Below are positions 1 to 6,214 of a stretch of 8,004 nucleotides of DNA, one piece after another (the stretch's first letter is position 1; each line of letters starts with the position of its first letter). The DNA lies in the NCBI GenBank assembly GCA_019312685.1, contig JAFDCR010000324.1, positions 1 through 8,004 of the forward strand, given 5' to 3'. Made by a program: the position numbers and the translations under genes. This DNA comes from Deltaproteobacteria bacterium (GTDB lineage: Bacteria > Desulfobacterota > Desulfobulbia > Desulfobulbales > BM004). The notes beneath the pieces are model-generated. The model did no database searches. It was not told the DNA's origin and worked only from the letters and a program-made list of their open reading frames with translations.

Positions 1-221
1 GAATAGCCCGCAACATAGAGATGGCTGCCGGCATGGCAGTGGGTAAAATAGAAATAACAGAGCGGAATGAAGGTCGCCAGGGCAACCAGGGAATAGATAC
101 ATTTAAATCCCAGGGTCCCGATGCGTCTTATGCAAAAGGTACGTACCGGGATTGTAGAGCCGATAATATGCGACCCGCCGAACATGAGCCACCAGAAAAT
201 GATTAAACCCTCAGTTTGCAT
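1..221 (-). CDS. NnrU-family integral membrane protein, N-terminal part (cut by window edge)
   Basis: The minus strand is open from an ATG at 221 to the window edge: 73 residues beginning MQTEGLIIFWWLMFGGSHII, with no stop. Two hydrophobic segments are visible (about residues 5-22 and 42-59). They are separated by a polar stretch, STIPVRTFCIRRIGTLGFK, that matches the usual NnrU layout: a first helix with a conserved His (here H18 in GGSHIIGS), then a basic loop with R-x-G-x-x-G-F/Y, then a second helix. NnrU proteins are multi-pass inner-membrane proteins, first described next to nitrite/NO reductase genes in denitrifiers, but they are widespread and of uncertain biochemistry. The start follows a G-rich stretch (GGGGG, about 5 bases upstream), and an in-frame stop lies further upstream, so no longer start is available. 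No denitrification genes are visible nearby. The family call rests on pattern by eye; the C-terminal half is not in view. Confidence 0.7.
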   Translation of the reverse strand, partial: MQTEGLIIFWWLMFGGSHIIGSTIPVRTFCIRRIGTLGFKCIYSLVALATFIPLCYFYFTHCHAGSHLYVAGY

Positions 222-265
222 AAGGCCCCCATAAAGCCTGACAGTAACAATGAAAGTATTCTATA

Positions 266-294
266 ATATTAAGACGTCTTTCCATATTTTTCAA
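266..294 (-). promoter_or_regulatory. Candidate promoter for the NnrU-family gene
   Basis: On the minus strand, TTGAAA (294-289) and TAATAT (271-266) are 17 bp apart, about 45 bp upstream of the NnrU-type start. TATTAT at 267-262 is an alternative -10 but with a 21-bp spacer. A perfect 10-bp palindrome, AAGACGTCTT (271-280), sits in the spacer just upstream of the -10 and could be an operator, or chance. Hexamer matches are partial. Confidence 0.25.
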
Positions 295-404
295 AGGCCA
301 GATTTCTCATTTCCTCATGGGGCTGTCCGGATTAAAATGCAGCAGGGACAGTTTTCCGCCACTGGTAGACAGCAGTGAGTCGGCGACCTTTCCCTGTTCT
401 TTAT

Positions 405-932
405 TTAATCACCCAAGGGCGGTACGATCCACAGAAACACCCTGAATATCTTTGTCAGAATTTTCTTGCGCCATTCCCAGGGAGGAATTTGATTCCCCTC
501 CTGCCATATACCCAATTTCTTATTTCTTGCCTGTTTCTCAATATTTAACCACTCCCGACAGAAATCCTGCCCACAGTATTTTTCATATACCCAGGCATAA
601 CCGGCCTGCAGGACCTGTTCGTTTATGTTTTCCCCATCAAGAAACACCTGCGCAGCGATAATCTTCTGCCCGGTGGAAAACTCCTGAACATTTACATCCC
701 TCCCTTCTACCTTGCCTACAAGAAACTTTTTCGCCTGTTTGAAATGAGCCTGTCCTTTGTCCGGGGCATCGATACCATAAAGAATAATCGGTATACCCCC
801 CTTATCCGGATGGGAAATCTTCAGGACATCACCGGCTCTGACATCAATCACCTTTCCAGTCCACCCATGAGCAGAAGCGGATGAAAACCAGAATAATACA
901 ATAAAGCAAATTAGCGGAGCTTTCTTTTTCAT
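405..932 (-). CDS. Exported SNase-like (thermonuclease-fold) protein with degenerate active site
   Basis: The 175-residue product has a clear signal peptide: MKKK, a hydrophobic core at residues 5-18, and SASA|HG cleavage near residue 21. It should therefore be exported. A single SNase-like OB-fold domain follows (about 24-145): VIDVRAGDVLKI (usual V.DGDT), LYGIDAPD (usual RLxGIDAPE), GQKIIAAQVFLDGENIN (usual GRxLAxVxxdGxxvN), then LQAGYAWVYEKYC and the family tail EKQARNKKLGIW with PPWEWR. C120 and C125 are a Cys pair common in exported members and may form a disulfide. Compared with staphylococcal nuclease, D21 and D40 are kept (D35, D55). R35 is Ile50, E43 is Asp58 and R87 is Lys90, so normal nuclease activity is doubtful. 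The C-terminus ends in a hydrophobic segment after WEWR. The gene lies 38 bp below the exporter stop, probably in one operon. No strong Shine-Dalgarno is seen before ATG 932. Family call firm; activity uncertain. Confidence 0.88.
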   Translation of the reverse strand: MKKKAPLICFIVLFWFSSASAHGWTGKVIDVRAGDVLKISHPDKGGIPIILYGIDAPDKGQAHFKQAKKFLVGKVEGRDVNVQEFSTGQKIIAAQVFLDGENINEQVLQAGYAWVYEKYCGQDFCREWLNIEKQARNKKLGIWQEGNQIPPWEWRKKILTKIFRVFLWIVPPLGD

Positions 933-935
933 AAC

Positions 936-956
936 AGCCAGATATCAATATTGGCT
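936..956. repeat. Imperfect inverted repeat in the exporter-SNase gap
   Basis: AGCCAGATAT followed, after two bases, by ATATTGGCT forms a near-symmetric sequence inside the 38-bp gap between the exporter stop and the SNase-like start. In the transcript it would fold as a short hairpin covering the place where a Shine-Dalgarno is expected. There is no T-run after it, so it does not look like a terminator. It may affect translation of the downstream gene; this is inference only. Confidence 0.3.
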
Positions 957-970
957 ATGTCTTAAACAGA

Positions 971-3502
971 TCATTTACCTGCACAGTGATTTTCATCAAC
1001 AATTTCCTCTCCATTATAATCGGCCTCAGGTCCCAGCGGTTTAAGGGTGACAAGAAGATGCGGCAGCAGGGTCAGGGCTGCCAGCAGAGCTACCAGCATC
1101 GCCAGCCCGGTGGATAGACCGAAATAGATAGTCGGGACAAAGTTGGAAACAATCAAAATGGAAAACCCGATCATGATGGTAATCGAAGTATAGTACATGG
1201 CCCGGCCGATGCTGCAGTGACAGCGGTAGAGGGTGGCCATGTAATTCCGGTCCTTGGGGAATTCCTTCCTGAAGCGATGGATATAATGGATCGTATCATC
1301 CACCGCTATACCAATGGTGATTGAGGCAATGGTTATGGTCATCATATTCAGAGGAATACCGAACCATCCCATTGTACCGAGCACCATTGCCGCAGGCAGG
1401 AGATTTGGAATAATGGCTATGACCGCCAGTCTAAGCGAACGGAAGAGGATCAGGAACATGAGCATGATTGCCAGGAAAACTATACCGATGGTAAGGATCT
1501 GGGACTGAAAGAGGCTCTGCAACATATTGTTATACAATACGAACATGTTGGAAAGGCGTACCTGGCTGTCCGGGTACCCCAGTTTATTTACCAGATGTCG
1601 ACGCAACCTTTGAAGCAGGGCCTTCCTTTCAAGTTTTTTGTCGGATTCAATTATACGCATGGAGAACCGGGCCTGGGGTGTTGCGCGGGATACATATGGA
1701 TTTATCAGTGTCTCCTGCAAATCCGACTCCATTTTTTGCAGTAATATGGAAAAGTCAAAACCGTCAAGAGCCAGATTATCATTAAGACGGGTCGTGAGTT
1801 TTTCAAATGATGCCAGAGAAAGGATTTCCCCGGTTTCCGGTTGGCTTTCAAGATAATTGTGGATATCTTCGATCTCCTCTCTGATTATTACATCTGCAAA
1901 CCAATAATTTTCTTCCTGTTCCTTTTCCTCATCTCCGCTGAAAAAATCTTCGTCACTTTGGAATGAATTTGGGGCAAGCGGCTCGATATCAAAATCTACA
2001 ATGAGGTCCAGGGGGGTAGTCCCGCCTAGCTTACGGTCAATCAGGCTCATTCCCTGATAAATTTCAGTCTTTTCCCGGAAATAATCGATGAACCTGTTTT
2101 CAACTTTAAGCCGTGAAATGCCCATACCGCTCAGCACAGCAAGAATAATGCTCAGAGCCAGTATCGTTTTGCCATGCCTTCTTGTTATGCGGGCAAAAAA
2201 AACAGTGAAGGGGGGCCTTAAGTCTCTTTCATCATTGGAAGCGTCTTTTTTCAGAAGTACAACCGTGGCAGGGAACATGATAAAGGCGAGTCCAAAAGAG
2301 ATCATAAGCCCCAGGGTCATCATCATGCCGAAATCAATGACCGGTCTTATACCGCTTACCAGAAGAGAGGCAAAGGCGACCATGGTAGTAAGCATGGTAT
2401 AGAAACAGGGAAGTGCTATGGTTTTTACGGTTTCCAGAACTAGGAATCGCTGGTCAACATCAGGGAATTGGGCCTGGACTTCAAGATAGCGCTGTATGAG
2501 GTGAATGGTAAGCGACATGGTCAGGATCAGCATCAGGGAAATAAAATTGGACGAGATGACAGTGATTCGCCAATCTACCATTCCGAGAGTGCCCACCATC
2601 ACAAGGACGGCTGAAAGGCAGCAGAGCATGGAAAGTATAACCCAGCGGGCCCTGCGAAATATAACTGAAAGAGTTAATATCAGGAAGAACATGACACCTA
2701 TGCCGAAGACGACAAGATCGTTTTTTATAAAGGCGATCATATCCGAGACGATCATGGGAACGCCGCCGAGATAGAGGTCTGCATGGTCACGGTGCCGGTC
2801 CATGACAGACCGTACATCTTCGACAAGTTGCTTGTCCCTCTGCATGAGCCTTGTCAGTTCCTCCCGGATAGCAAGGGAAACATCTTCCAGTTCCTGCATC
2901 TCACCGGCGGAGATGGTGTTATTGTATTCCTTTTCCCTAAGTTCGTAACGGCGTTTCAAAAGAGTCCGGTAAGTTTCATCATACGGCAGTGAAACAAGGA
3001 GGGCGGTGGACCTACCGTCTGGGCTCAACAATCTGTCTTTGTAGAGCGGGTTTTCATAAAATTCCTTTCTGGCTGTTATCGGATCGACAGAAGAGTTTTC
3101 CAGGGTTATGAAATTTTCTTCATCTGCCAACTCTTCCAAAGTGAGATCGGCAGTAAGAAGCAGGGGGACTTCAAGAATGGTTGTCACTGCAGTTACACTT
3201 TCCAGCAGACTCAGTTCATCACGCAGTGTTGCCAGGTCCTTCAGGGTGGAGGCTGAAAAAAGATCTTTCTTTGCAGTATAGGTTAAAACCAGAATGTCCC
3301 TTGTCCGGTAGTGTTCGGCCATCTGCCGGAAATAATAGAGATCGGCATCATTCTCCAATAGCAGGGAATCACCCGAAGCATCAAGTTTGAACTTAGGCGC
3401 CTGCAGGCCAAAAAAAGCCAGTATTCCGAAGGTAATGACCAGGATCAGGATCGGGTGTTCCAGAATATACTCATCATATATTCGCAGCAGGGAAGATTTC
3501 AT
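971..3502 (-). CDS. RND superfamily exporter, MMPL type (12 TM helices)
   Basis: The 843-residue protein has the duplicated RND layout: TM1 (17-34), a large extracytoplasmic domain (35-260), TM2-6 (about 262-282, 287-307, 314-335, 363-383, 391-417), TM7 (445-462), a second extracytoplasmic domain (463-665), and TM8-12 (about 669-688, 690-711, 718-736, 769-788, 790-820). The length is normal for bacterial MMPL proteins, which use the proton gradient to move lipids or other hydrophobic molecules out of the inner membrane. The second half carries the family signature ITIGIAVDDTIHYIHRFRKE, with D735-D736 in TM10. The matching TM4 region, LMLILTMSLTIHLIQRY, keeps the IHxxxR part but has no Asp pair. 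A strongly acidic insert, DEDFFSGDEEKEQEE, lies at 517-531. No membrane-fusion protein or outer-membrane partner is adjacent; the only likely operon partner is the exported SNase-like gene below it. The start at 3502 is the only in-frame ATG near the N-terminus, with a weak Shine-Dalgarno. The substrate cannot be told. Confidence 0.92.
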   Translation of the reverse strand: MKSSLLRIYDEYILEHPILILVITFGILAFFGLQAPKFKLDASGDSLLLENDADLYYFRQMAEHYRTRDILVLTYTAKKDLFSASTLKDLATLRDELSLLESVTAVTTILEVPLLLTADLTLEELADEENFITLENSSVDPITARKEFYENPLYKDRLLSPDGRSTALLVSLPYDETYRTLLKRRYELREKEYNNTISAGEMQELEDVSLAIREELTRLMQRDKQLVEDVRSVMDRHRDHADLYLGGVPMIVSDMIAFIKNDLVVFGIGVMFFLILTLSVIFRRARWVILSMLCCLSAVLVMVGTLGMVDWRITVISSNFISLMLILTMSLTIHLIQRYLEVQAQFPDVDQRFLVLETVKTIALPCFYTMLTTMVAFASLLVSGIRPVIDFGMMMTLGLMISFGLAFIMFPATVVLLKKDASNDERDLRPPFTVFFARITRRHGKTILALSIILAVLSGMGISRLKVENRFIDYFREKTEIYQGMSLIDRKLGGTTPLDLIVDFDIEPLAPNSFQSDEDFFSGDEEKEQEENYWFADVIIREEIEDIHNYLESQPETGEILSLASFEKLTTRLNDNLALDGFDFSILLQKMESDLQETLINPYVSRATPQARFSMRIIESDKKLERKALLQRLRRHLVNKLGYPDSQVRLSNMFVLYNNMLQSLFQSQILTIGIVFLAIMLMFLILFRSLRLAVIAIIPNLLPAAMVLGTMGWFGIPLNMMTITIASITIGIAVDDTIHYIHRFRKEFPKDRNYMATLYRCHCSIGRAMYYTSITIMIGFSILIVSNFVPTIYFGLSTGLAMLVALLAALTLLPHLLVTLKPLGPEADYNGEEIVDENHCAGK

Positions 3503-3557
3503 ATCAGCAGCTATGTTTTCAAGTCATTCTGGCTGTTTATTTTTGAATTATTACTTA

Positions 3558-3587
3558 ATCTTACAACAGCGTCACATGAAATGGAAA
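3558..3587 (-). promoter_or_regulatory. Weak promoter candidate for the exporter gene
   Basis: The 247-bp gap 3503-3749 holds no convincing gene. On the minus strand it has TTTCCA (3587-3582), an 18-bp spacer and TAAGAT (3563-3558), each about 4/6 to consensus, which would give a leader of about 50 nt before the exporter start. A perfect 10-bp palindrome, GAAATATTTC, lies at 3660-3669. No clear terminator follows the histidine kinase stop at 3750, so read-through from the kinase gene into the exporter is possible. Confidence 0.15.
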
Positions 3588-3749
3588 GGGAAAAAGTTCT
3601 ATAAAATAGGGAAGACCGCATTAGAAACGGTAAGGTTTTGGCAGCATGCAGGCTAGTTTAGAAATATTTCCGTATGGCTAGAAGTGAATAAAAAGGTAAA
3701 GCCAGTTAAGTCTGCAGTAAGAAGAATTTTGGAGTTCATTGAGATAAAA

Positions 3750-5606
3750 TCACGGTTTGGGGAATCCCGTCTCAATTTGTTTTGATATGGATAGAAAAAA
3801 AGTCGTCCATTTACCCATATTGCTTTCAAGCCAGGCTTTGCCACCATGTTGGGCTGCAACCTCCTGCACTATTGCCAGGCCCAAACCGCTGCCCTGAATC
3901 CCAACAGCTGAAGATGCCCTTTTAAACTCGGTAAATATTTCCGCGTTTTTGTCTGGGGCGATACCAATGCCTGCACCATCATCACTTACGTTTATCAGAT
4001 GATGACTCTCTGTACTTCTGTAGCCGATTTTTATTTCCGTCAGTTTGTCTCCCCCATATTTTATGGCATTCTCAACCAGATTTCGTAATGCTCTCATTAA
4101 AGCCAGCTTGTCGGCTACAATTTCATCAGTACCCTGATAAGCCGATAACTGTATATTTTTTCCCGAAAGCTGCGGGGCAAATTCATCCTTTAGCGATGAC
4201 ATTATTTCAAAGATTCTGAATTTTTCCGGGCGGAGTAGATTCTCACCGGTGGCTATGTAGCTGTTAATTTTTTCAACCATGAATACAAGCTCTTTTGCTG
4301 AACTCAATATTATCTCGCAAAATTCCTTTCCCTTTTCATCCAACAGGTGCCTGTATTTTTTGTTTAAGGACTCGGCAAGCCATCTGATTACGTTTGCCGG
4401 ATTTTTAAGGTCATGGGTCATTGAGTAAGAAAACTTTTTTATCTTCTCAGAAAGGGCCTTCAACTTTTCTTCGGCTTTCTTTCTGTCAGTTATATCCGTA
4501 TCAGTTCTTAAATAACCGAGGACATTTCCACCCTCATCTTTCATTGCAGCCATAAAGCCATAAACCCAGGTAATTTTGCCATTCCGCGCCTGGATTCTAT
4601 ACTCAACACCCTCCGCAGGCAGATTGGAATCTAAGGCAAGCAGGTGCTCCCGGTCCTCTGGATGCACACCCAGGTCACAGGGTTGCCCAATGGCATCCCT
4701 ATTCTTAATACCCGTCATTTCAGTCCATTTATTGTTCACATACTGGCACTGTTTTTTCTCATCTGAGAGGCAAATGCCGATCGGAGAGGTTTCTGCAAGC
4801 AGGCGAAAGCGCTCTTCAGAGTGTTTGAGGTTTCTATAAAGCAGGTTGTACGGCTCTTTTAGCCCTGTTCTAATAAGAGCCAGATAGATACAATAAAATG
4901 AAAAAAGTTTGAACAGGTGACCAACAAGATTCGAGAATCCATAAACACTGACATAAAAGGTAAAGGCAAATTCCGAAACAATCGTAAAAAGCAGCGAAAG
5001 AACCATTAATTTTATCACATAGGGCTCAAACGAATCTTTTTTCTTCAGCAGAAAAATGATAGCTGCAATGACAAACAGAGAGATGAGATATTCACTGATT
5101 TTTTTAAAAGAGGTCAGGCCAACACCTTCTATATAACAGGCAGGAAAAATATCCCAGATGAAAATTGCCCCAATTGTCAGGAAAGTGACAGAGCCATAAA
5201 TACAATAAACCAAGGGAATCCTAATGGGTCTTTTAACCAGAAAAGGCGCAATCATAAGTGTAATGCTTTCAGTGTAACGTGATGCAATCCAAAGCTGAGT
5301 AGGCAGATTGGCATCATAGGCAGGGAAAATTCCCAGTCCCTTATAGGAAAATGTATGCAGGAGATCCAGGAATCCAATAAACAGGTATGCTATACCAAGA
5401 ATCAGAAGGTAATTGTTATCAATTTGTTCCTGAGAATTCCAGGCAATAACAAAAATCCCAAATGCTACAAAAATACTGAAAAGCTCTACACTGCTGTGAA
5501 AGAGAAGATAATTATGCTGTGCCGTCTCAATAAAGAACCAGCAAAGGAGACTTAGTAAAAGGGCTTTGAACAGTTTTTTGCTATGGATTGTTGAAGAGTT
5601 GAGCAT
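3750..5606 (-). CDS. MASE3-PAS sensor histidine kinase
   Basis: The 618-residue membrane sensor kinase has these parts in order. A MASE3 membrane sensor domain (about residues 10-248) has seven or eight helices and the typical blocks ELFSIFVAFGIFVIAWNS, GIAYLFIGFLDLLHTFSYKG and DANLPTQLWIASRYTES. A PAS domain (about 263-376) begins SEERFRLLAETSPIGI and ends TDTDITDRKKAEEKL. A HisKA dimerisation domain has FSYSMTHDLKNP with phospho-acceptor H398. A HATPase_c domain shows the N box NLVENAIKYGG (N509, N513), G1 VSDDGAGIGI (D543), F box FTEFKRA and G2 GSGLGLAIV (572-580). All catalytic motifs look intact, so it should autophosphorylate. The MASE3 ligand is unknown, and the PAS domain shows no obvious cofactor signature. 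There is no receiver domain in the protein and no response regulator gene in the window, so it is an orphan kinase here. ATG 5606 follows TTTGAGTG, a modest Shine-Dalgarno. The C-terminus ends a few residues after the HATPase fold. Confidence 0.93.
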   Translation of the reverse strand: MLNSSTIHSKKLFKALLLSLLCWFFIETAQHNYLLFHSSVELFSIFVAFGIFVIAWNSQEQIDNNYLLILGIAYLFIGFLDLLHTFSYKGLGIFPAYDANLPTQLWIASRYTESITLMIAPFLVKRPIRIPLVYCIYGSVTFLTIGAIFIWDIFPACYIEGVGLTSFKKISEYLISLFVIAAIIFLLKKKDSFEPYVIKLMVLSLLFTIVSEFAFTFYVSVYGFSNLVGHLFKLFSFYCIYLALIRTGLKEPYNLLYRNLKHSEERFRLLAETSPIGICLSDEKKQCQYVNNKWTEMTGIKNRDAIGQPCDLGVHPEDREHLLALDSNLPAEGVEYRIQARNGKITWVYGFMAAMKDEGGNVLGYLRTDTDITDRKKAEEKLKALSEKIKKFSYSMTHDLKNPANVIRWLAESLNKKYRHLLDEKGKEFCEIILSSAKELVFMVEKINSYIATGENLLRPEKFRIFEIMSSLKDEFAPQLSGKNIQLSAYQGTDEIVADKLALMRALRNLVENAIKYGGDKLTEIKIGYRSTESHHLINVSDDGAGIGIAPDKNAEIFTEFKRASSAVGIQGSGLGLAIVQEVAAQHGGKAWLESNMGKWTTFFLSISKQIETGFPKP

Positions 5607-5642
5607 AAAACACTCAAATTACCGAAAAAACATATATAAAAA

Positions 5643-5671
5643 ATCATACCTAAATATCTATAAAAGCATAA
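5643..5671 (-). promoter_or_regulatory. Candidate promoter for the histidine kinase gene
   Basis: On the minus strand, TATGAT (5648-5643, 5/6 to consensus) is preceded by 17 bp and a weak TTATGC (5671-5666) in the -35 place. Transcription would begin about 30 nt before the kinase ATG. The surroundings are very AT-rich, so chance matches are likely. Confidence 0.3.
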
Positions 5672-5689
5672 TTAATTGGGGTGCGTGAA

Positions 5690-5815
5690 ATGTCAATCAA
5701 AAACTGCCAATTAACACCAAGTACTTATACAGGAATTAAAATCAGATATTTGGTGGGATCTGACACTTATGAGTTAATCTATTATCAGAATAAGGAGGAA
5801 GCCAAAACAAATTGA
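5690..5815 (+). CDS. Possible small ORF, 41 aa, unknown
   Basis: The ORF runs from ATG 5690 to TGA 5813-5815 and starts MSIKNCQLTPSTYTGIKIR; an in-frame GTG lies at 5681. GGGGTG about 8 bases before the ATG could act as a weak Shine-Dalgarno. The product is soluble and mixed polar, and its second half (IKIRYLVGSDTYELIYY) looks like two beta strands. I recognise no family. It is the only plus-strand gene candidate in the 247-bp gap between two minus-strand genes, and no convincing promoter precedes it. It could be a real small protein, the remnant of a larger gene, or chance in AT-rich DNA. Confidence 0.28.
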   Translation: MSIKNCQLTPSTYTGIKIRYLVGSDTYELIYYQNKEEAKTN

Positions 5816-5818
5816 CAA

Positions 5819-5846
5819 ATATATAAATCTTTTATGCCTTATATAT
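5819..5846. repeat. AT-only inverted repeat, possible weak bidirectional terminator
   Basis: ATATATAA (5819-5826) and TTATATAT (5839-5846) are perfect 8-bp arms around a 12-bp loop. The repeat sits between the end of the 41-codon ORF and the end of the DUF1858-like gene, which would converge here. The stem has no G or C, so it would be a weak terminator, and such repeats are common by chance in AT-rich DNA. Confidence 0.25.
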
Positions 5847-5853
5847 TGGGGTT

Positions 5854-6072
5854 TCATAAAATGTTGTCAAAATACTCATTTATTTCTTTTTCGATCATTT
5901 CCTCGATCGCATCCCCCAAAACATGGACTGCCACCACGTCCTTAAGAAAACATGTTCCGATACTGCATTCCAGGCAACCGATCTCGTACTTGTTCAATAT
6001 CTCGCCGATCCTTGGATGTTCTTCAATAACTTCCTTTATGCCTCTGTCCCCAATATCATTGCGAAGTTCCAT
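5854..6072 (-). CDS. DUF1858-like (hybrid-cluster-associated redox domain) small protein
   Basis: The 72-residue protein has the layout of the small disulfide/redox domain found with hybrid cluster proteins: a first helix with EEHPRIGEILNKYEIGC, then a Cys motif, then DVVAVHVLGDAIEEMIEKEINEYF as the closing helices. The classical domain has HxxxCxxC after the 'xxYxIxC' turn. Here the cysteines are C33, C36 and C41 (GCLECSIGTC, CxxCxxxxC), followed by the amphipathic ending typical of the family. Three cysteines could hold a disulfide or help bind a metal or Fe-S centre; which of these cannot be told. The start at 6072 is well supported: GGAGGAG stands 8 bases upstream. The promoter has a CRP/FNR-type site at -41.5 (separate entries), pointing to anaerobic or nitrosative control. 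The plus-strand reading frame across this region is judged a shadow, because it lacks a Shine-Dalgarno and any family pattern. Confidence 0.85.
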   Translation of the reverse strand: MELRNDIGDRGIKEVIEEHPRIGEILNKYEIGCLECSIGTCFLKDVVAVHVLGDAIEEMIEKEINEYFDNIL

Positions 6073-6103
6073 AGCGCCTGCTCCTCCGGTAATTTTAAAA
6101 CCA

Positions 6104-6109
6104 ATTATA
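6104..6109 (-). promoter_or_regulatory. -10 box of the DUF1858-like gene
   Basis: A perfect TATAAT on the minus strand predicts a start near 6097 and a leader of about 24 nt containing GGAGGAG. The -35 place, 17 bp further up, reads TTTCCC, a poor match. This is typical of activator-dependent promoters. Confidence 0.55.
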
Positions 6110-6131
6110 TGAAAAAGCTGCTGGCGGGGAA

Positions 6132-6145
6132 ATGACTTAGGTCAA
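6132..6145 (-). promoter_or_regulatory. CRP/FNR-family binding site (class II position)
   Basis: The minus strand reads TTGACCTAAGTCAT, that is TTGAC-N4-GTCAT. This is an FNR/CRP-type palindrome with a single mismatch from perfect symmetry in the outermost base. Its centre, 6138.5, lies 41.5 bp above the start predicted from the TATAAT (about 6097), the classic class II activator position. The family member (FNR, HcpR, Dnr or CRP-like) cannot be fixed from one site. TTGAC half-sites resemble those reported for HcpR in sulfate reducers, and HcpR controls hybrid cluster protein genes. Confidence 0.55.
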
Positions 6146-6152
6146 GAAGATA

Positions 6153-6210
6153 TGGAAGGGTTCAAGGAGTCAAGGGTTCGAGGGACAAAAGGTAAAAGGC
6201 AAAAGGCTGG
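6153..6210. repeat. Purine-rich short-period stutter
   Basis: The stretch is built of related short units: GGTTCAAGG, GTCAAGGGTTCGAGGG, then ACAAAAGGTAAAAGGCAAAAGGC with about a 7-base period. The plus strand is almost all purine in the second part. Such sequence is common as low-complexity intergenic filler in this bacterial group (recollection, not searched). No coding pattern is seen. Confidence 0.45.
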
Positions 6211-6214
6211 ACGC

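Noticed and set aside
21..206. 61-aa plus-strand reading frame
   Set aside because: Antisense to the NnrU-type gene; the minus frame gives two clean membrane helices and family motifs, while this one is polar and patternless.
3653..3859. 68-aa minus-strand reading frame at the kinase 3' end
   Set aside because: Overlaps the conserved HATPase C-terminus in another frame and continues into the gap without recognisable motifs.
5812..5845. Plus-strand promoter from TTGACA at 5812
   Set aside because: The -35 is perfect, but the only good -10 (TATATA at 5840) leaves a 22-bp spacer and no plus-strand gene follows.
5834..6112. 92-aa plus-strand reading frame over the DUF1858-like gene
   Set aside because: The minus-strand gene has GGAGGAG, a promoter and the Cys motif. 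The plus product is a Ser/Ile/Pro-rich shadow with no Shine-Dalgarno.
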